Assembly (NCBI RefSeq): GCF_001590725.1
Contig: NZ_LQXR01000002.1
Coordinates: 1-64,000 of the forward strand
Source of the DNA: Snodgrassella sp. CFCC 13594
Lineage (GTDB): Bacteria; Pseudomonadota; Gammaproteobacteria; Burkholderiales; Neisseriaceae
Direction of reading: 5' to 3'
DNA: 64,000 nt
Below are positions 9,789 to 19,122 of the stretch, in pieces (the first letter of the stretch is position 1; each line of letters opens with the position of its first letter). The notes under the pieces are model-generated. The model did not search any database and had not been told where the DNA came from. It saw only the letters and a list, made by a program, of their open reading frames with translations. The position numbers and the translations under genes were made by a program.

Positions 9789-9799
9789 AAATCGACCCA

Positions 9800-9831
9800 A
9801 CCGCCACGGATTGCTGCGTGGCGGTTTTTTT
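9800..9831 (+). terminator. Intrinsic terminator of metE
   Basis: ACCGCCACG and CGTGGCGGT form a strong GC-rich stem followed by seven T residues, about 25 bases after the metE stop. Confidence 0.9.
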
Positions 9832-10113
9832 ATGATTCTATTATTGATGTTGGGCAACAACGCACCCCATGTTAAAACCACAATAAACACGAACACCAGC
9901 AACGCCTAATCCCCTTGCACGGGATGGGTGAAGCCATTATTTATCACGCTCATGCAAACCACAACATCATGAATTTATTGCCGAGTACATAATCAAAAAT
10001 CGACTCTTGCACCACCCATCTCAGTGATGACTCAACCTGTGATGCACATTGATGGCGTAAAAGCAGCGTCCTTCCCCTTATATGCATACCCCCGCCAACG
10101 GCCAAGAAGCAAT

Positions 10114-10140
10114 AAAAAAGGCAGCCCGAAGGCTGCCAAA
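10114..10140 (-). terminator. Intrinsic terminator of aceA
   Basis: On the minus strand GGCAGCC, a TTCG tetraloop and GGCTGCC are followed by TTTTTT. It lies 20 bases after the aceA stop and is a textbook intrinsic terminator. The stem reuses part of the DUS core. The remaining gap back to the metE terminator (9832-10113) holds no gene that I can support. Confidence 0.9.
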
Positions 10141-10159
10141 ACATCACAGAAAGCACAAA

Positions 10160-11755
10160 TCAGTGGAATTGATTCATAGTATTGTCTTTGCCTGAGGCTT
10201 TTAGTGCAGCATCTCCGGCAAAGTATTCTTTGTGATTATCACCAATATCAGAGCCAGCCATATTCTGGTGTTTCACTGTGGCAATCCCTTGTCGGATTTC
10301 TTCCCGTTGAACACCTTTTACATACGCCAACATACCCAAATCTGCGAAATACCCTTTGGCCAGATTATCAGTTGACAAAGCCGCGGTGTGATAAGTAGGC
10401 AAGGTGATTAAATGATGGAAAATCCCTGCTTCGCGAGATGAGTCGCGTTGGAAGGTGCGTATGCGTTCATCGGCTTCTTTAGCCAAATCTGTATCATCGT
10501 ATTCCACGCTCATCAGCTTGGCACGATCATAAGCCGCCACATCTTTGCCTGCTTCTTGCCAAGCATCGAATACCTGTTGGCGGAAATTCAAAGTCCAATT
10601 GAATGAAGGACTATTGTTGTATACCAATTTGGCGTTGGGCACCGATTCACGAATACGATCCATCATGCCTTTAATCTGGCCAATATGCGGTTTTTCGGTT
10701 TCAATCCAAATTAGGTCAGCACCATTTTGCAAAGCGGTAACGCTATCCAAAATACAACGCTCTTCACCTGTGCCTTTACGGAACTGAAACAAATTACTGG
10801 GCAGGCGTTTCGGCCGCAGTAGTTTACCTTCACGTTTAATCACCACATCACCATTGCCCAAATCAGCGGCACTGATTTCTTCGCAATCCAAGAAACTATT
10901 GTATTGGTCACCCAAATCACCTGGCTGCTCGGTCACCGCAATTTGCTTGGTCAAGCCAGCACCCAAAGAGTCTGTACGCGCCACAATCACCCCATCAGTC
11001 ACACCCAATTCCAGAAAGGCATAACGCACGGCATTGATTTTGGCCAAAAAATCAGCATGGGGTACAGTGACTTTGCCATCTTGGTGGCCACATTGCTTTT
11101 CATCAGACACCTGATTTTCAATCTGAATACAGCAGGCACCAGCCTCAATCATTTGCTTGGCCAATAAATAAGTGGCTTCGGCATTACCAAACCCGGCATC
11201 AATATCCGCCACAATCGGCACCACATGGGTTTCAAAATGATCAATCTGCGCCAAAATTTCTTTTGCTTTGGCCGCATCACCAGCATTTTGCGCCCGATCC
11301 AAAGCTGTAAACAGCAAATCCAACTCACGTTGATCGGCTTGACGCAAAAAGGTATACAGCTCTTCAATCAAATCAGATACTGCTGTTTTTTCATGCATGG
11401 ATTGATCCGGCAGTGGGCCGAATTTAGAACGCAATGCAGCCACCATCCATCCCGATAAGTATAGATAGCGCTTATTGGTGTGTTTCAGGTGTTTTTTGAT
11501 GGAAATCAGCTTCTGCTGACCAATGAAGCCATGCCAGCAACCCAAAGACTGGGTATATTGACTGGAATCTGCATCGTATTCAGCCATGTCGCGGCGCATG
11601 ATGGCAGCGGTGTATTTAGCGATGTCTAACCCTGTTTGAAATTGATTCTGGATGCGCATACGGGCCACGGCTTCAGGACTAATGGCGTGCCAACTTTTCC
11701 CAGCTTGCTGGATTTCTGTGGTGGCTTTGTTGATTTCTTCTGAGTATTTCAGCAT
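10160..11755 (-). CDS. aceA: Isocitrate lyase
   Basis: Isocitrate lyase splits isocitrate into glyoxylate and succinate, the first step of the glyoxylate shunt. The 531-residue product is the long form, as in Pseudomonas, with catalytic SDEKQCGHQDGK (nucleophilic Cys in the K-x-CGH loop), metal-binding VADIDAGFGNAEATY, and NNSPSFNWTLNF. An open frame runs upstream to 11884, but the first 43 residues are not family-like. The ATG at 11755 has AAAGGA at the right distance, so I start there. Malate synthase, the partner enzyme, is not in the window. The 480-base upstream region is AT-rich and probably holds the promoter. Confidence 0.95.
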   Translation of the reverse strand: MLKYSEEINKATTEIQQAGKSWHAISPEAVARMRIQNQFQTGLDIAKYTAAIMRRDMAEYDADSSQYTQSLGCWHGFIGQQKLISIKKHLKHTNKRYLYLSGWMVAALRSKFGPLPDQSMHEKTAVSDLIEELYTFLRQADQRELDLLFTALDRAQNAGDAAKAKEILAQIDHFETHVVPIVADIDAGFGNAEATYLLAKQMIEAGACCIQIENQVSDEKQCGHQDGKVTVPHADFLAKINAVRYAFLELGVTDGVIVARTDSLGAGLTKQIAVTEQPGDLGDQYNSFLDCEEISAADLGNGDVVIKREGKLLRPKRLPSNLFQFRKGTGEERCILDSVTALQNGADLIWIETEKPHIGQIKGMMDRIRESVPNAKLVYNNSPSFNWTLNFRQQVFDAWQEAGKDVAAYDRAKLMSVEYDDTDLAKEADERIRTFQRDSSREAGIFHHLITLPTYHTAALSTDNLAKGYFADLGMLAYVKGVQREEIRQGIATVKHQNMAGSDIGDNHKEYFAGDAALKASGKDNTMNQFH

Positions 11756-12176
11756 GGTAATCCTTTGCTTTCTGTCTGCGGTATTTTTCTTAGAAGGCAC
11801 CCAAACTGGGTACGGTGTCGACAATGTAACCGTTTTTATTCTGCATGTGAAGCCGAAAAATAAAAAAAATTTTATTGTTTTCATAGTATTGCGAATATGA
11901 AAACAAAAATGTTCAAATGTAGTTTATTGTAATTGTTTTGAGAAAATACGCTGATTATTTGGCAAAAAAAACCCGAAAACCACCGAATTCATGTTCATTA
12001 TTGCGCCGCACCATACAAAATAATGGCTAATTACTACATTTGATTACATTTTTCAGGCAACCGTGACGCCACAAAAATCAAATTAATGATTATTAATCAT
12101 TGGGTTTAAACGGTTTATTGAAAATTACATCGACATGGCTCAATGAGATAGGCCAACCCGACTTGTTGCCAAATGC

Positions 12177-12219
12177 GCAAAAGCCCATGCGATTCTGTTG
12201 ATCCGAATGGCATGGGCTT
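12177..12219 (-). terminator. Hairpin terminator after lpxL1
   Basis: On the minus strand AAGCCCATGC and GCATGGGCTT form a ten-base-pair stem, followed by TTTTG. It begins about 18 bases after the lpxL1 stop. Confidence 0.65.
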
Positions 12220-12237
12220 ATTGATGTATCAATACAA

Positions 12238-13112
12238 TCAACGATAAAAAGAAGCGGTCCCTTCGGGGCGGGTTTTGAATCGCTTGTGTAACCAATAATA
12301 TTGAGCTGGACATTCGCGAATGCGCGCCTCAATAAAATCGTTCATGCGCTGGGTATCGGCCACCATATCATCACTGGGGAAATCAGACCAGGCAGGGTAG
12401 AAGCGTAACGTCACACGCCCATCCGCTTCCCGAGTGGGGATGGCAGGCACGATTTTGGCATGGGTTAGCGCCGCAATACGACTCAACCCAGCAATGGTGG
12501 CCGTGGGAATGCCGAAAAAATGAACGAAGATCGATTCTCTGCGGCCAAAATCCTGGTCAGGTAAGTACAAAAAAGGTGCGGTAGTGGCCTTAATTTTTTT
12601 AATAATGGCACGCAACCCTTCTGTGCGCCCCACCAAAAATACGTTGCGGTAACGCTCACGCCCCTTCAAAATTTGCGCATCCAATGCTTTGTTTTTCTGA
12701 TGCGCGTACACACTGATCAAAGGTATATCTTGATTCAGAGCATATACGGCTGCTTCAAAAGCCGTGAAATGGGGATACAGAATAATGACTTTTTCCCCAG
12801 CCGCCAAGACATCATCCAGATGGTGCTTATCTTGATACCGAACCAACTGGCGCAATCGTTCAGCAGAGCCATACCAATATAAGCCATATTCCAACAACAA
12901 CATGGCCATGTGGTAAAAATGCTGCTTGAGCAAAGTGCGTCGCGCGCGCTCGGTTTTTCCGGAAAGCACAGGCGCAAGTTTATCAACCCGATGCGCCGAC
13001 GTGGCACCACGCCGTAATACGCAAGCCAGCCCACCACTCGGGCCAGAGCATGAATCGCACGCAAAGGTAACCATTGCACCGCATACAAAACGGCGAAAGC
13101 CAATTTCATCAT
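12238..13112 (-). CDS. lpxL1: Lipid A secondary acyltransferase LpxL1 (frameshifted)
   Basis: This enzyme adds a secondary acyl chain to lipid A at the inner membrane. The N-terminal part (MMKLAFAVLYAVQWLPLRAI to NLRLCFPEK) is in one frame and the rest (TERARRTLLKQHFYHMAMLL onward) in another. The join is the A5 run at 12954-12958; one more A gives an open 291-codon gene very close to what I recall of meningococcal LpxL1, including the C-terminal WLHKRFKTRPEG. The acyltransferase motif H-x4-E appears in ILYPHFTAFEAAV, and FLYLPDQDFG is the second conserved block. As written the product would stop early and lipid A would be under-acylated. Sequencing error is likely given other such breaks here, but real lpxL1 loss in homopolymer tracts is known in meningococci. 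Confidence 0.85.
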
Positions 13113-13216
13113 AACCATTTCAGGCAACCTGCTGCCCACCCGTGTTCGACCAAAAGCATTGTAACATCTCCCCCTCTGCATGCTGCCGCCAAGCCGAAAA
13201 TGGCAACGGATTGCTT

Positions 13217-13222
13217 TATAAT
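13217..13222 (+). promoter_or_regulatory. Candidate -10 box for purT
   Basis: TATAAT lies about 43 bases before the purT start. No good -35 hexamer is seen at the usual spacing, so this is only a candidate. Confidence 0.35.
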
Positions 13223-13264
13223 GGAAACATTACAGTCAGGCAACCCACACTAAGGATTAGGATA

Positions 13265-14449
13265 ATGACCACACTGGGCACGGCGCTTACGCCATCCGCT
13301 ACCAAAGTTATGCTTTTGGGCGCAGGCGAATTGGGCAAAGAAGTGATTATTGAACTACAGCGATTGGGCGTAGAAACCATTGCCGTTGACCGCTACGAGC
13401 ACGCGCCCGCACAGCAGGTGGCGCATCGAGCCTATACCATCAACATGCTTGATGGCGCCGCCTTACGGGCGCTAATCGAACAAGAAAAACCTGATTATAT
13501 CGTACCGGAAGTAGAAGCCATCGCGACACCAACCTTGGTGGAACTGGAACAAGAAGGCTTTACCGTCATCCCCACCGCACAGGCCACACGACTCACCATG
13601 AACCGAGAAGGTATCCGCCGTCTCGCCGCCGAAGAGTTGGGCTTGCCCACCTCGCCTTATCGCTTTGTCGATAACAGCGCCGATTTTCAGGCGGCCGTGA
13701 TGGAGATTGGCCTTCCGTGCGTTGTTAAACCCATCATGAGTTCGTCGGGGCACGGCCAAAGCGTCATCAAGTCCACAAGCGACATTCTGGCCGCGTGGAA
13801 CCATGCCCAACAAAATGGTCGAGCCGGAGCCGGGCGCGTCATTGTCGAGGGGTTTGTGGATTTTGACTACGAAATCACCCAACTCACAGTGCGCCATGCC
13901 CGTGGTACCAGCTTTCTCGCTCCCATCGGCCACCAACAAGTAGCGGGTGACTACCGCGAATCATGGCAACCCCAATCGATGACGGCCGCCGCAATGGCAG
14001 AGGCGCAACAATTGGCAGGCAAAATCACTTCAGCATTGGGTGGCTACGGCATTTTTGGCGTGGAACTATTTGTTAAAGGAGATCAGGTCATCTTCAATGA
14101 AGTGTCGCCGCGACCCCATGACACAGGCTTGGTAACCCTGATTTCACAAGAGCTATCCGAATTCGCTTTGCATGCCCGTGCCATTTTGGGTTTACCCATC
14201 CCCGAACACATTGATGTCATCAGCCCATCGGCATCTAAAGCCATCGTGGTGGAAGGCGATTCACACAATGTACGTTTTGGCGGTTTGGAACACGTTTTGG
14301 CCGAACCCCACACGGGACTCCGTCTCTTTGGAAAAGGAGAAGTACACGGGCACCGCCGCATGGGCGTGGTATTGGCACGCGATGAAACCACCGATGCAGC
14401 GCGAGAAAAAGCCCGCCGAGCTTACGCAGGCTTGGACATTCAGCTGTAA
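13265..14449 (+). CDS. purT: Formate-dependent GAR transformylase PurT
   Basis: PurT makes formyl-glycinamide ribonucleotide from GAR, formate and ATP, the folate-free route for the third step of purine synthesis. The 394-residue product has the N-terminal nucleotide-binding fold ([20 protein letters not shown]), the substrate-binding [17 protein letters not shown], and the ATP-grasp domain with [12 protein letters not shown] and the metal-binding [14 protein letters not shown]. The frame is open back to 13142, but the ATG at 13265 has AAGGATTAGGAT just ahead and matches the family start. It is divergent from lpxL1. Confidence 0.95.
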   Translation: MTTLGTALTPSATKVMLLGAGELGKEVIIELQRLGVETIAVDRYEHAPAQQVAHRAYTINMLDGAALRALIEQEKPDYIVPEVEAIATPTLVELEQEGFTVIPTAQATRLTMNREGIRRLAAEELGLPTSPYRFVDNSADFQAAVMEIGLPCVVKPIMSSSGHGQSVIKSTSDILAAWNHAQQNGRAGAGRVIVEGFVDFDYEITQLTVRHARGTSFLAPIGHQQVAGDYRESWQPQSMTAAAMAEAQQLAGKITSALGGYGIFGVELFVKGDQVIFNEVSPRPHDTGLVTLISQELSEFALHARAILGLPIPEHIDVISPSASKAIVVEGDSHNVRFGGLEHVLAEPHTGLRLFGKGEVHGHRRMGVVLARDETTDAAREKARRAYAGLDIQL

Positions 14450-14532
14450 TTGCCTCTATTTTATATACGCAAGATGGGTGCAGCATGCCAAAAGAACCCG
14501 TCATGAATATTGGAGATAAGGTGCAATATATA

Positions 14533-14565
14533 AGGCTGCCTGAACATTGATTGATTCAGGCAGCC
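14533..14565. terminator. Inverted DUS pair between purT and the sugar dehydrogenase
   Basis: AGGCTGCCTGAA and TTCAGGCAGCC face each other across a ten-base loop between two convergent genes. Inverted DUS pairs are known to serve as terminators in Neisseriaceae. The T-run is poor on either strand, so activity is inferred from position. Confidence 0.6.
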
Positions 14566-14590
14566 CGTATCAAGATGCACCCGCTCGCTG

Positions 14591-15790
14591 CTATTGCGTC
14601 GCAATGCGATAAAGCTTGCCGCTGTCAGTGATTGCATAAAGCGCACCATCCACGCCATTGGCGACATCGCGGAACCGTTCACGCTTATCCACGAGCAAGC
14701 GCTCTTCACCCACTACCTTGCCATTGTCCAGCACCAGCCGAACAATGTGCTGGCCACTGAGTGCAGCCACAAATAAATTGCCCTGCCATTCTTTCAGGCT
14801 GCCTGAATAAAAAACCATGCCACTGGGCGAAATCACCGGATCCCAATAATAAACGGGCTGCTCAGTGCCTTGTTTTCGAGTAATCCCTTGTCCCACTTTG
14901 GTACCCAAATATTCGATACCATAGCTGACGTCACCCCAACCATAATTTTGAGCAGCCACAATGCGATTGATTTCATCTCCGCCTCGGGGCCCATGCTCAG
15001 ACGACCAAAGTTGTCCTTGCTCATCGAATGCCAATCCTTGCGGATTGCGCAGGCCATAGGCATAGATTTCAGGCTTAAAGCCGCGCTTGGCCAAAGGGTT
15101 ATCAGGTGCGGCATGGCCTTCTTTGGTGAGCCGGAGAATTTTGCCCAAATCATTGTTGCCCTGCTGCGCCAAAGCGCGCATTTTTTTGTCAGACCGCTCA
15201 CCAGTACTCACATACAGATACCCATCAGGGCCAAATGCCAATCGGCTGCCATAATGTTTGTCGCCATCATAAGCGGGCGCTGCTCGGAAAATCACTCGTG
15301 CCTGCGTCACGATGCCTTCATTCAAATTCAATACACCTTTGCCCACCGCCGTCAGATTGCCTTTACCCACAGGTTCGCTGAACGTCCAATAAATCACTTG
15401 GTTTTGGTCGAACTGCGGATCCAAGACCACATCCAACAAACCACCTTGCCCACGCGCGTCCACTCGCGGCAAGCCGCGGATGCGCTGCCGTGTCTGCCCA
15501 TTCGCAGACAAGAGCCATAAAAATCCTGATTTTTCGGTAATCAGCCATTGCCCATCTGGCAAAGCAACCATGCCCCAAGGCCGACCTAAATCATGAGCCA
15601 GTAACTTGGTTTGATAGGGCGTACGGGTGTGCACCGAAGCCACCCGAGTTTGCCCAGCAAACGCAGGTTGATAATGGGTATTAGGGGCGCCCGTTTCGAC
15701 TGAAGACGCAGCAGCAGAATGCACCGATGGCGCATGGCAAGCCGTCATGATCAACAGTGCACCCAAGGTGCATCCCAATGATGATTTCAT
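14591..15790 (-). CDS. PQQ-dependent sugar dehydrogenase-like lipoprotein
   Basis: The product belongs to the soluble aldose sugar dehydrogenase (GDH-B/YliI) family, six-bladed beta-propellers that oxidise aldoses in the periplasm with PQQ. It is 399 residues long, with a lipoprotein signal ending LLIMTAC so that Cys would be lipidated. Family blocks are visible: LGRPWGMVALPDGQWLITEK, a predicted catalytic region around QGGLLDVVLDPQF, DKHYGSRLAFGPDGYLYVST, and AYGLRNPQGLAFD with SSEHGPRGGDEIN. No PQQ biosynthesis genes are in the window, so the cofactor source is unknown. A DUS lies inside the gene at 14796. The substrate is not predictable. Confidence 0.85.
   Translation of the reverse strand: MKSSLGCTLGALLIMTACHAPSVHSAAASSVETGAPNTHYQPAFAGQTRVASVHTRTPYQTKLLAHDLGRPWGMVALPDGQWLITEKSGFLWLLSANGQTRQRIRGLPRVDARGQGGLLDVVLDPQFDQNQVIYWTFSEPVGKGNLTAVGKGVLNLNEGIVTQARVIFRAAPAYDGDKHYGSRLAFGPDGYLYVSTGERSDKKMRALAQQGNNDLGKILRLTKEGHAAPDNPLAKRGFKPEIYAYGLRNPQGLAFDEQGQLWSSEHGPRGGDEINRIVAAQNYGWGDVSYGIEYLGTKVGQGITRKQGTEQPVYYWDPVISPSGMVFYSGSLKEWQGNLFVAALSGQHIVRLVLDNGKVVGEERLLVDKRERFRDVANGVDGALYAITDSGKLYRIATQ
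14796..14807 (+). repeat. Perfect DUS inside the sugar dehydrogenase gene
   Basis: AGGCTGCCTGAA on the plus strand, antisense to the coding frame; the frame stays open through it. Confidence 0.9.
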
Positions 15791-15862
15791 GGTGTCCCCT
15801 CTCTTCTCTAAACCAACATTTACGAAGGCAACAGAGGCGCCCTATTCAAGCAGCCGGTAAAA

Positions 15863-16747
15863 CTACCTGAATTCATTTTTCATGTCGGTCGGCGCAACGC
15901 CTTTATAGCGATTGTAGCCAAACAAATATTGCTCTGGGAAACGTGCCACCCAAATCGCCACATTGTCATTGATGATTTGCGCATCGTGTGCCCGTTCGCC
16001 ATTCAACGTCCCTTCCAGCGGTGCCACATGCAAAGCGAAACCACGACCGCCAGGTAGGCGTTCACCACAGAAAAATAACGTGGTGACATCCGCAGTGCGG
16101 GCCAAACGGGAAGCCAAAGTCATGGTGTAAGCTGGGCGGCCAAAAAAGCGCACCCATACCCCTTCGCCTGTTTTGGGCACCTGATCAGGCAAAACAATGG
16201 TGGCTTCGGCATTTTTCAGCGCCCGCACGACTTGTTTTACCCCTTGCATGGTGGCAGGCGCCGTATGCCCATTGTCGCGCACACGCCCAGCGTTCATCAC
16301 CCCTTCTAGCCAGCGCACTTTAGGCGGGCGATACATAGCGGTCAACGGGAAAGGTAAGCGTTCACTGATAAAACGGCCTGCCAAATCATAACTGCCCAAA
16401 TGCGGGGTGATCAGCAACAATCCTTGCTTTTGCTCAATGGCTGCCTGAATGTATTCCCAACCGTGAACTTCCTTAAACAAAGACACAATATGTCGGCTGG
16501 AACGCGTCCACGCTACCGTCAATTCCAAACCACCTTTCATCGATTCTTCACACACCGCACGCACCAACTTGCGTTCGTCTTGGTCGTTGGCAGCAAGTTT
16601 GCTAAAATGCACATTTTGTGTAATGAGCGCGCGTGAGCGGGTGGCACAGTGAAAACCCAGCCAACCCAAAAATGAACCTATACCGTGCAATATCGGCAGC
16701 GGCAACCATGCCACCAGCGCAAACACACCATAAACCAACTTTTGCAT
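15863..16747 (-). CDS. lpxL2: Lipid A secondary acyltransferase LpxL2
   Basis: This is the second LpxL/LpxM-type acyltransferase of the window, 294 residues, and intact. It has the N-terminal membrane anchor (MQKLVYGVFALVAWLPLPIL), the catalytic H-x4-D motif in LITPHLGSYDLAGRF, and conserved LTAMYRPPKVRWLE and VLPDQVPKTGEGVWVRFFGR. The C terminus (PEQYLFGYNRYKG) is the family ending. It is divergent from metK, the arrangement I recall in Neisseria for lpxL2. It should transfer an acyl chain from ACP to Kdo-lipid A precursors; which position is acylated cannot be read from sequence alone. Confidence 0.88.
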   Translation of the reverse strand: MQKLVYGVFALVAWLPLPILHGIGSFLGWLGFHCATRSRALITQNVHFSKLAANDQDERKLVRAVCEESMKGGLELTVAWTRSSRHIVSLFKEVHGWEYIQAAIEQKQGLLLITPHLGSYDLAGRFISERLPFPLTAMYRPPKVRWLEGVMNAGRVRDNGHTAPATMQGVKQVVRALKNAEATIVLPDQVPKTGEGVWVRFFGRPAYTMTLASRLARTADVTTLFFCGERLPGGRGFALHVAPLEGTLNGERAHDAQIINDNVAIWVARFPEQYLFGYNRYKGVAPTDMKNEFR

Positions 16748-16843
16748 GCATCTGCCTCGTTATATTAAGACACCTTATTGTAGCAAAAGCCCCGAATAAC
16801 TGCCCATTTGGCTGCCTATGCAGCCGAAAGAACCTAAATCATC

Positions 16844-18013
16844 ATGAGTGAATTTCTGTTTACGTCTGAATCGGTATCCGAAGGCCATCCGGATAAAGTG
16901 GCGGACCAAATTTCCGACGCCATTCTGGATGCCATTCTCAGCCAAGATTCCACGGCACGCGTGGCTGCAGAAACCTTGGTCAACACTGGCCTATGCGTTC
17001 TTGCTGGGGAAGTGTCCACCACCGCCCATATAAACTACATCCAAGTAGCACGCAATACCATTAAACGCATTGGCTACAATGCCTCAGAAATGGGCTTTGA
17101 TGCCGATGGTTGCGCCGTCATGGTGTGCTATGACGAGCAATCCCCAGACATTGCCCAAGGCGTGAATGAAGGCGAAGGTGTGGATCTAGACATGGGCGCG
17201 GGCGACCAAGGCTTGATGTTTGGCTATGCCTGCGATGAAACACCCACACTGATGCCTTTCGCGATTTACTATGCCCACCGCTTAATGCAGCGCCAAAGCG
17301 AGGTGCGCAAAAGCGGCGTACTGCCGTGGCTACGCCCAGATGCCAAAGCCCAATTAACGTGTGTGTATGATGCAGCAACAGGCAAAGTCAAACGCATTGA
17401 TACCGTGGTGCTTTCCACACAGCATGAGCCGCAAATTGAACGCGAAGCGTTGATTGCGGCGGTTAAAGAACACATTATCAATCCGGTTTTGCCCGCAGAC
17501 ATGCTCACTGCCGAAACCAAATACCTCATCAACCCCACCGGCCGTTTTGTGATTGGCGGCCCACAAGGCGACTGCGGCTTGACCGGTCGTAAAATCATTG
17601 TCGATACCTACGGCGGTGCCGCACCGCATGGTGGTGGTGCCTTCTCAGGCAAAGACCCCACCAAGGTAGACCGCTCTGCTGCCTATGCTTGCCGGTATGT
17701 GGCCAAAAATATCGTGGCCGCAGGCTTGGCGCGACAATGCCAAATTCAAATTTCTTACGCCATTGGCATTGCTCAACCCACCTCGATCGCCATTGATACC
17801 TTTGGGACAGGCGAGGTCAGCGAAGACAAACTAATTGAATTGGTGCGCGCCCATTTTGATTTACGCCCCAAGGGCATCATTAAAATGCTCGATTTGCAAC
17901 GCCCGATTTACAGCAAAACCGCTGCTTATGGCCACTTTGGCCGTGAAGAGCCGGAATTCACGTGGGAGCAGACGGATAAAGCCGCTATTTTGCGAGCCGC
18001 GGCTGGCTTGTAA
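16844..18013 (+). CDS. metK: S-adenosylmethionine synthetase MetK
   Basis: MetK makes S-adenosylmethionine from methionine and ATP. The 389-residue product has all family signatures: [20 protein letters not shown] with the catalytic His, [36 protein letters not shown], and [19 protein letters not shown] with catalytic lysines. The start at 16844 is preceded by GAAAGAAC. The 96-base gap to lpxL2 must hold both promoters; it contains a small GGCTGC/GCAGCC inverted repeat at about 16811. An inverted DUS pair terminates the gene. It is functionally linked to metE earlier in the window, though not in one operon. Confidence 0.97.
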   Translation: MSEFLFTSESVSEGHPDKVADQISDAILDAILSQDSTARVAAETLVNTGLCVLAGEVSTTAHINYIQVARNTIKRIGYNASEMGFDADGCAVMVCYDEQSPDIAQGVNEGEGVDLDMGAGDQGLMFGYACDETPTLMPFAIYYAHRLMQRQSEVRKSGVLPWLRPDAKAQLTCVYDAATGKVKRIDTVVLSTQHEPQIEREALIAAVKEHIINPVLPADMLTAETKYLINPTGRFVIGGPQGDCGLTGRKIIVDTYGGAAPHGGGAFSGKDPTKVDRSAAYACRYVAKNIVAAGLARQCQIQISYAIGIAQPTSIAIDTFGTGEVSEDKLIELVRAHFDLRPKGIIKMLDLQRPIYSKTAAYGHFGREEPEFTWEQTDKAAILRAAAGL

Positions 18014-18033
18014 TACCCAATCTTAACCTAATC

Positions 18034-18071
18034 AAAAAGGCTGCCTGAAACACCATTCAGGCAGCCTTTTC
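18034..18071 (+). terminator. DUS-pair terminator of metK
   Basis: AGGCTGCCTGAA at 18038-18049 and TTCAGGCAGCCT at 18057-18068 form a perfect stem, flanked by A and T runs, 25 bases after metK. Confidence 0.85.
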
Positions 18072-18215
18072 ATCTGAGTTGGGCAACCATATTGCCCTCA
18101 TAAATACCGTATTTTCGATATTCGCGCCTCTGCTGCGCAACCTCCGCCACGACTTACCACGGCAGGAACACAGCACATAGGCTGCACACTTTTCAAAATG
18201 GTCATTTCGGGATGG

Positions 18216-18692
18216 TTATTTGATGGACACTTCAGGTACTGGGATGACTTCGCGGCTAATTTTTTCACGCGGAGGCATCACATTGGCCACGCCCACCACC
18301 ACCTTTTCACCACGTTGATTGGTGACGATGGTGTTGATTTTTACCCATTTGCGTTTGTCATCCTTCTCCGTGACGGTTAAGGTGGCCGTCACCGTATCAC
18401 CCACATAAACTGGGCGGCGAAATTGCAGATCTTGGCCTAAATAAATCGACCCCACACCTGGTAAGCGAGTGCCGATGACGGCGGAAATCAACCCCGCCGT
18501 CCACATACCATGGATAATCACCTTTTTAAATGGCGTTCCAGCCGCATAATCCGCATCCATGTGCGCAGGGTTGGTATCGTGGCTGGCTGCAGCGAAAAGC
18601 GTGATGTCCGCTTCACGCACGGTTCGGGTTAGGCTCGCGCTCTGGCCGATACTCAATTCATCATAGGGGATATTTATCCATATATCACTCAT
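18216..18692 (-). CDS. MaoC-family (R)-hydratase-like protein
   Basis: A 158-residue single hot-dog protein of the MaoC dehydratase family, resembling (R)-specific enoyl-CoA hydratases such as PhaJ. The hydratase motif is present as AAASHDTNPAHMDADYA, with catalytic Asp and His, followed by IIHGMWTAGLISAVIGTRLP, which forms the core helix. LGQDLQFRRPVYVGDTVTA is the typical second conserved block. It should hydrate trans-2-enoyl-CoA (or ACP) thioesters to the (R)-3-hydroxy form. It stands alone, with no other fatty-acid or PHA genes beside it, so the pathway is not clear. Confidence 0.85.
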   Translation of the reverse strand: MSDIWINIPYDELSIGQSASLTRTVREADITLFAAASHDTNPAHMDADYAAGTPFKKVIIHGMWTAGLISAVIGTRLPGVGSIYLGQDLQFRRPVYVGDTVTATLTVTEKDDKRKWVKINTIVTNQRGEKVVVGVANVMPPREKISREVIPVPEVSIK

Positions 18693-19122
18693 GCTTGACT
18701 CCTGGGTGGTTTAATAAAGGCATGGTGCTGTCCAACAAGGCGACATCTGCTTGCATTATGCGGCCTTGCTGCCACAAACGTCCACCCATCCTGATGGATG
18801 AAGCAAGCACCCAAAAGCCGTTTACCCATAGCCACATCGAATCCAGCAAAGCCAATCGAATTGCACCATCATCAATGCAACAACAATGGCATGGCCACGG
18901 CCCTGCACTTCCTCATCCTAAATACGTCTACAAACCACCTTCCCGATGTGTGCATGATGAAGCATCCTGAAGCCAAGTACGGGTACTTCCATGGCCGATT
19001 CAAGCCCATCTCCTGCTATTTCAGGCAGCCTAAATCAACACCAAGATGACATTTGGCGCATATCCCGCTAAGCTTGCCCACTTCCACGTTTAACCCCTCT
19101 GCTCACTGAATTTATCTGCCTC
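18693..19122. other. Intergenic stretch upstream of tex
   Basis: About 430 bases between the MaoC gene and tex with no frame that looks coding. It holds one perfect DUS near its right end. Promoters for both flanking genes should lie here, but I see no strong box. Confidence 0.5.
19020..19031 (-). repeat. Perfect DUS
   Basis: TTCAGGCAGCCT, about 90 bases upstream of tex. Confidence 0.9.

Noticed and set aside
14870..15520. 216-codon open frame antisense to the sugar dehydrogenase
   Set aside because: The sense frame has clear family motifs along its whole length; the antisense one has none.
18695..18970. 91-codon frame upstream of tex
   Set aside because: The composition looks random, with no ribosome binding site and no similarity to any family.
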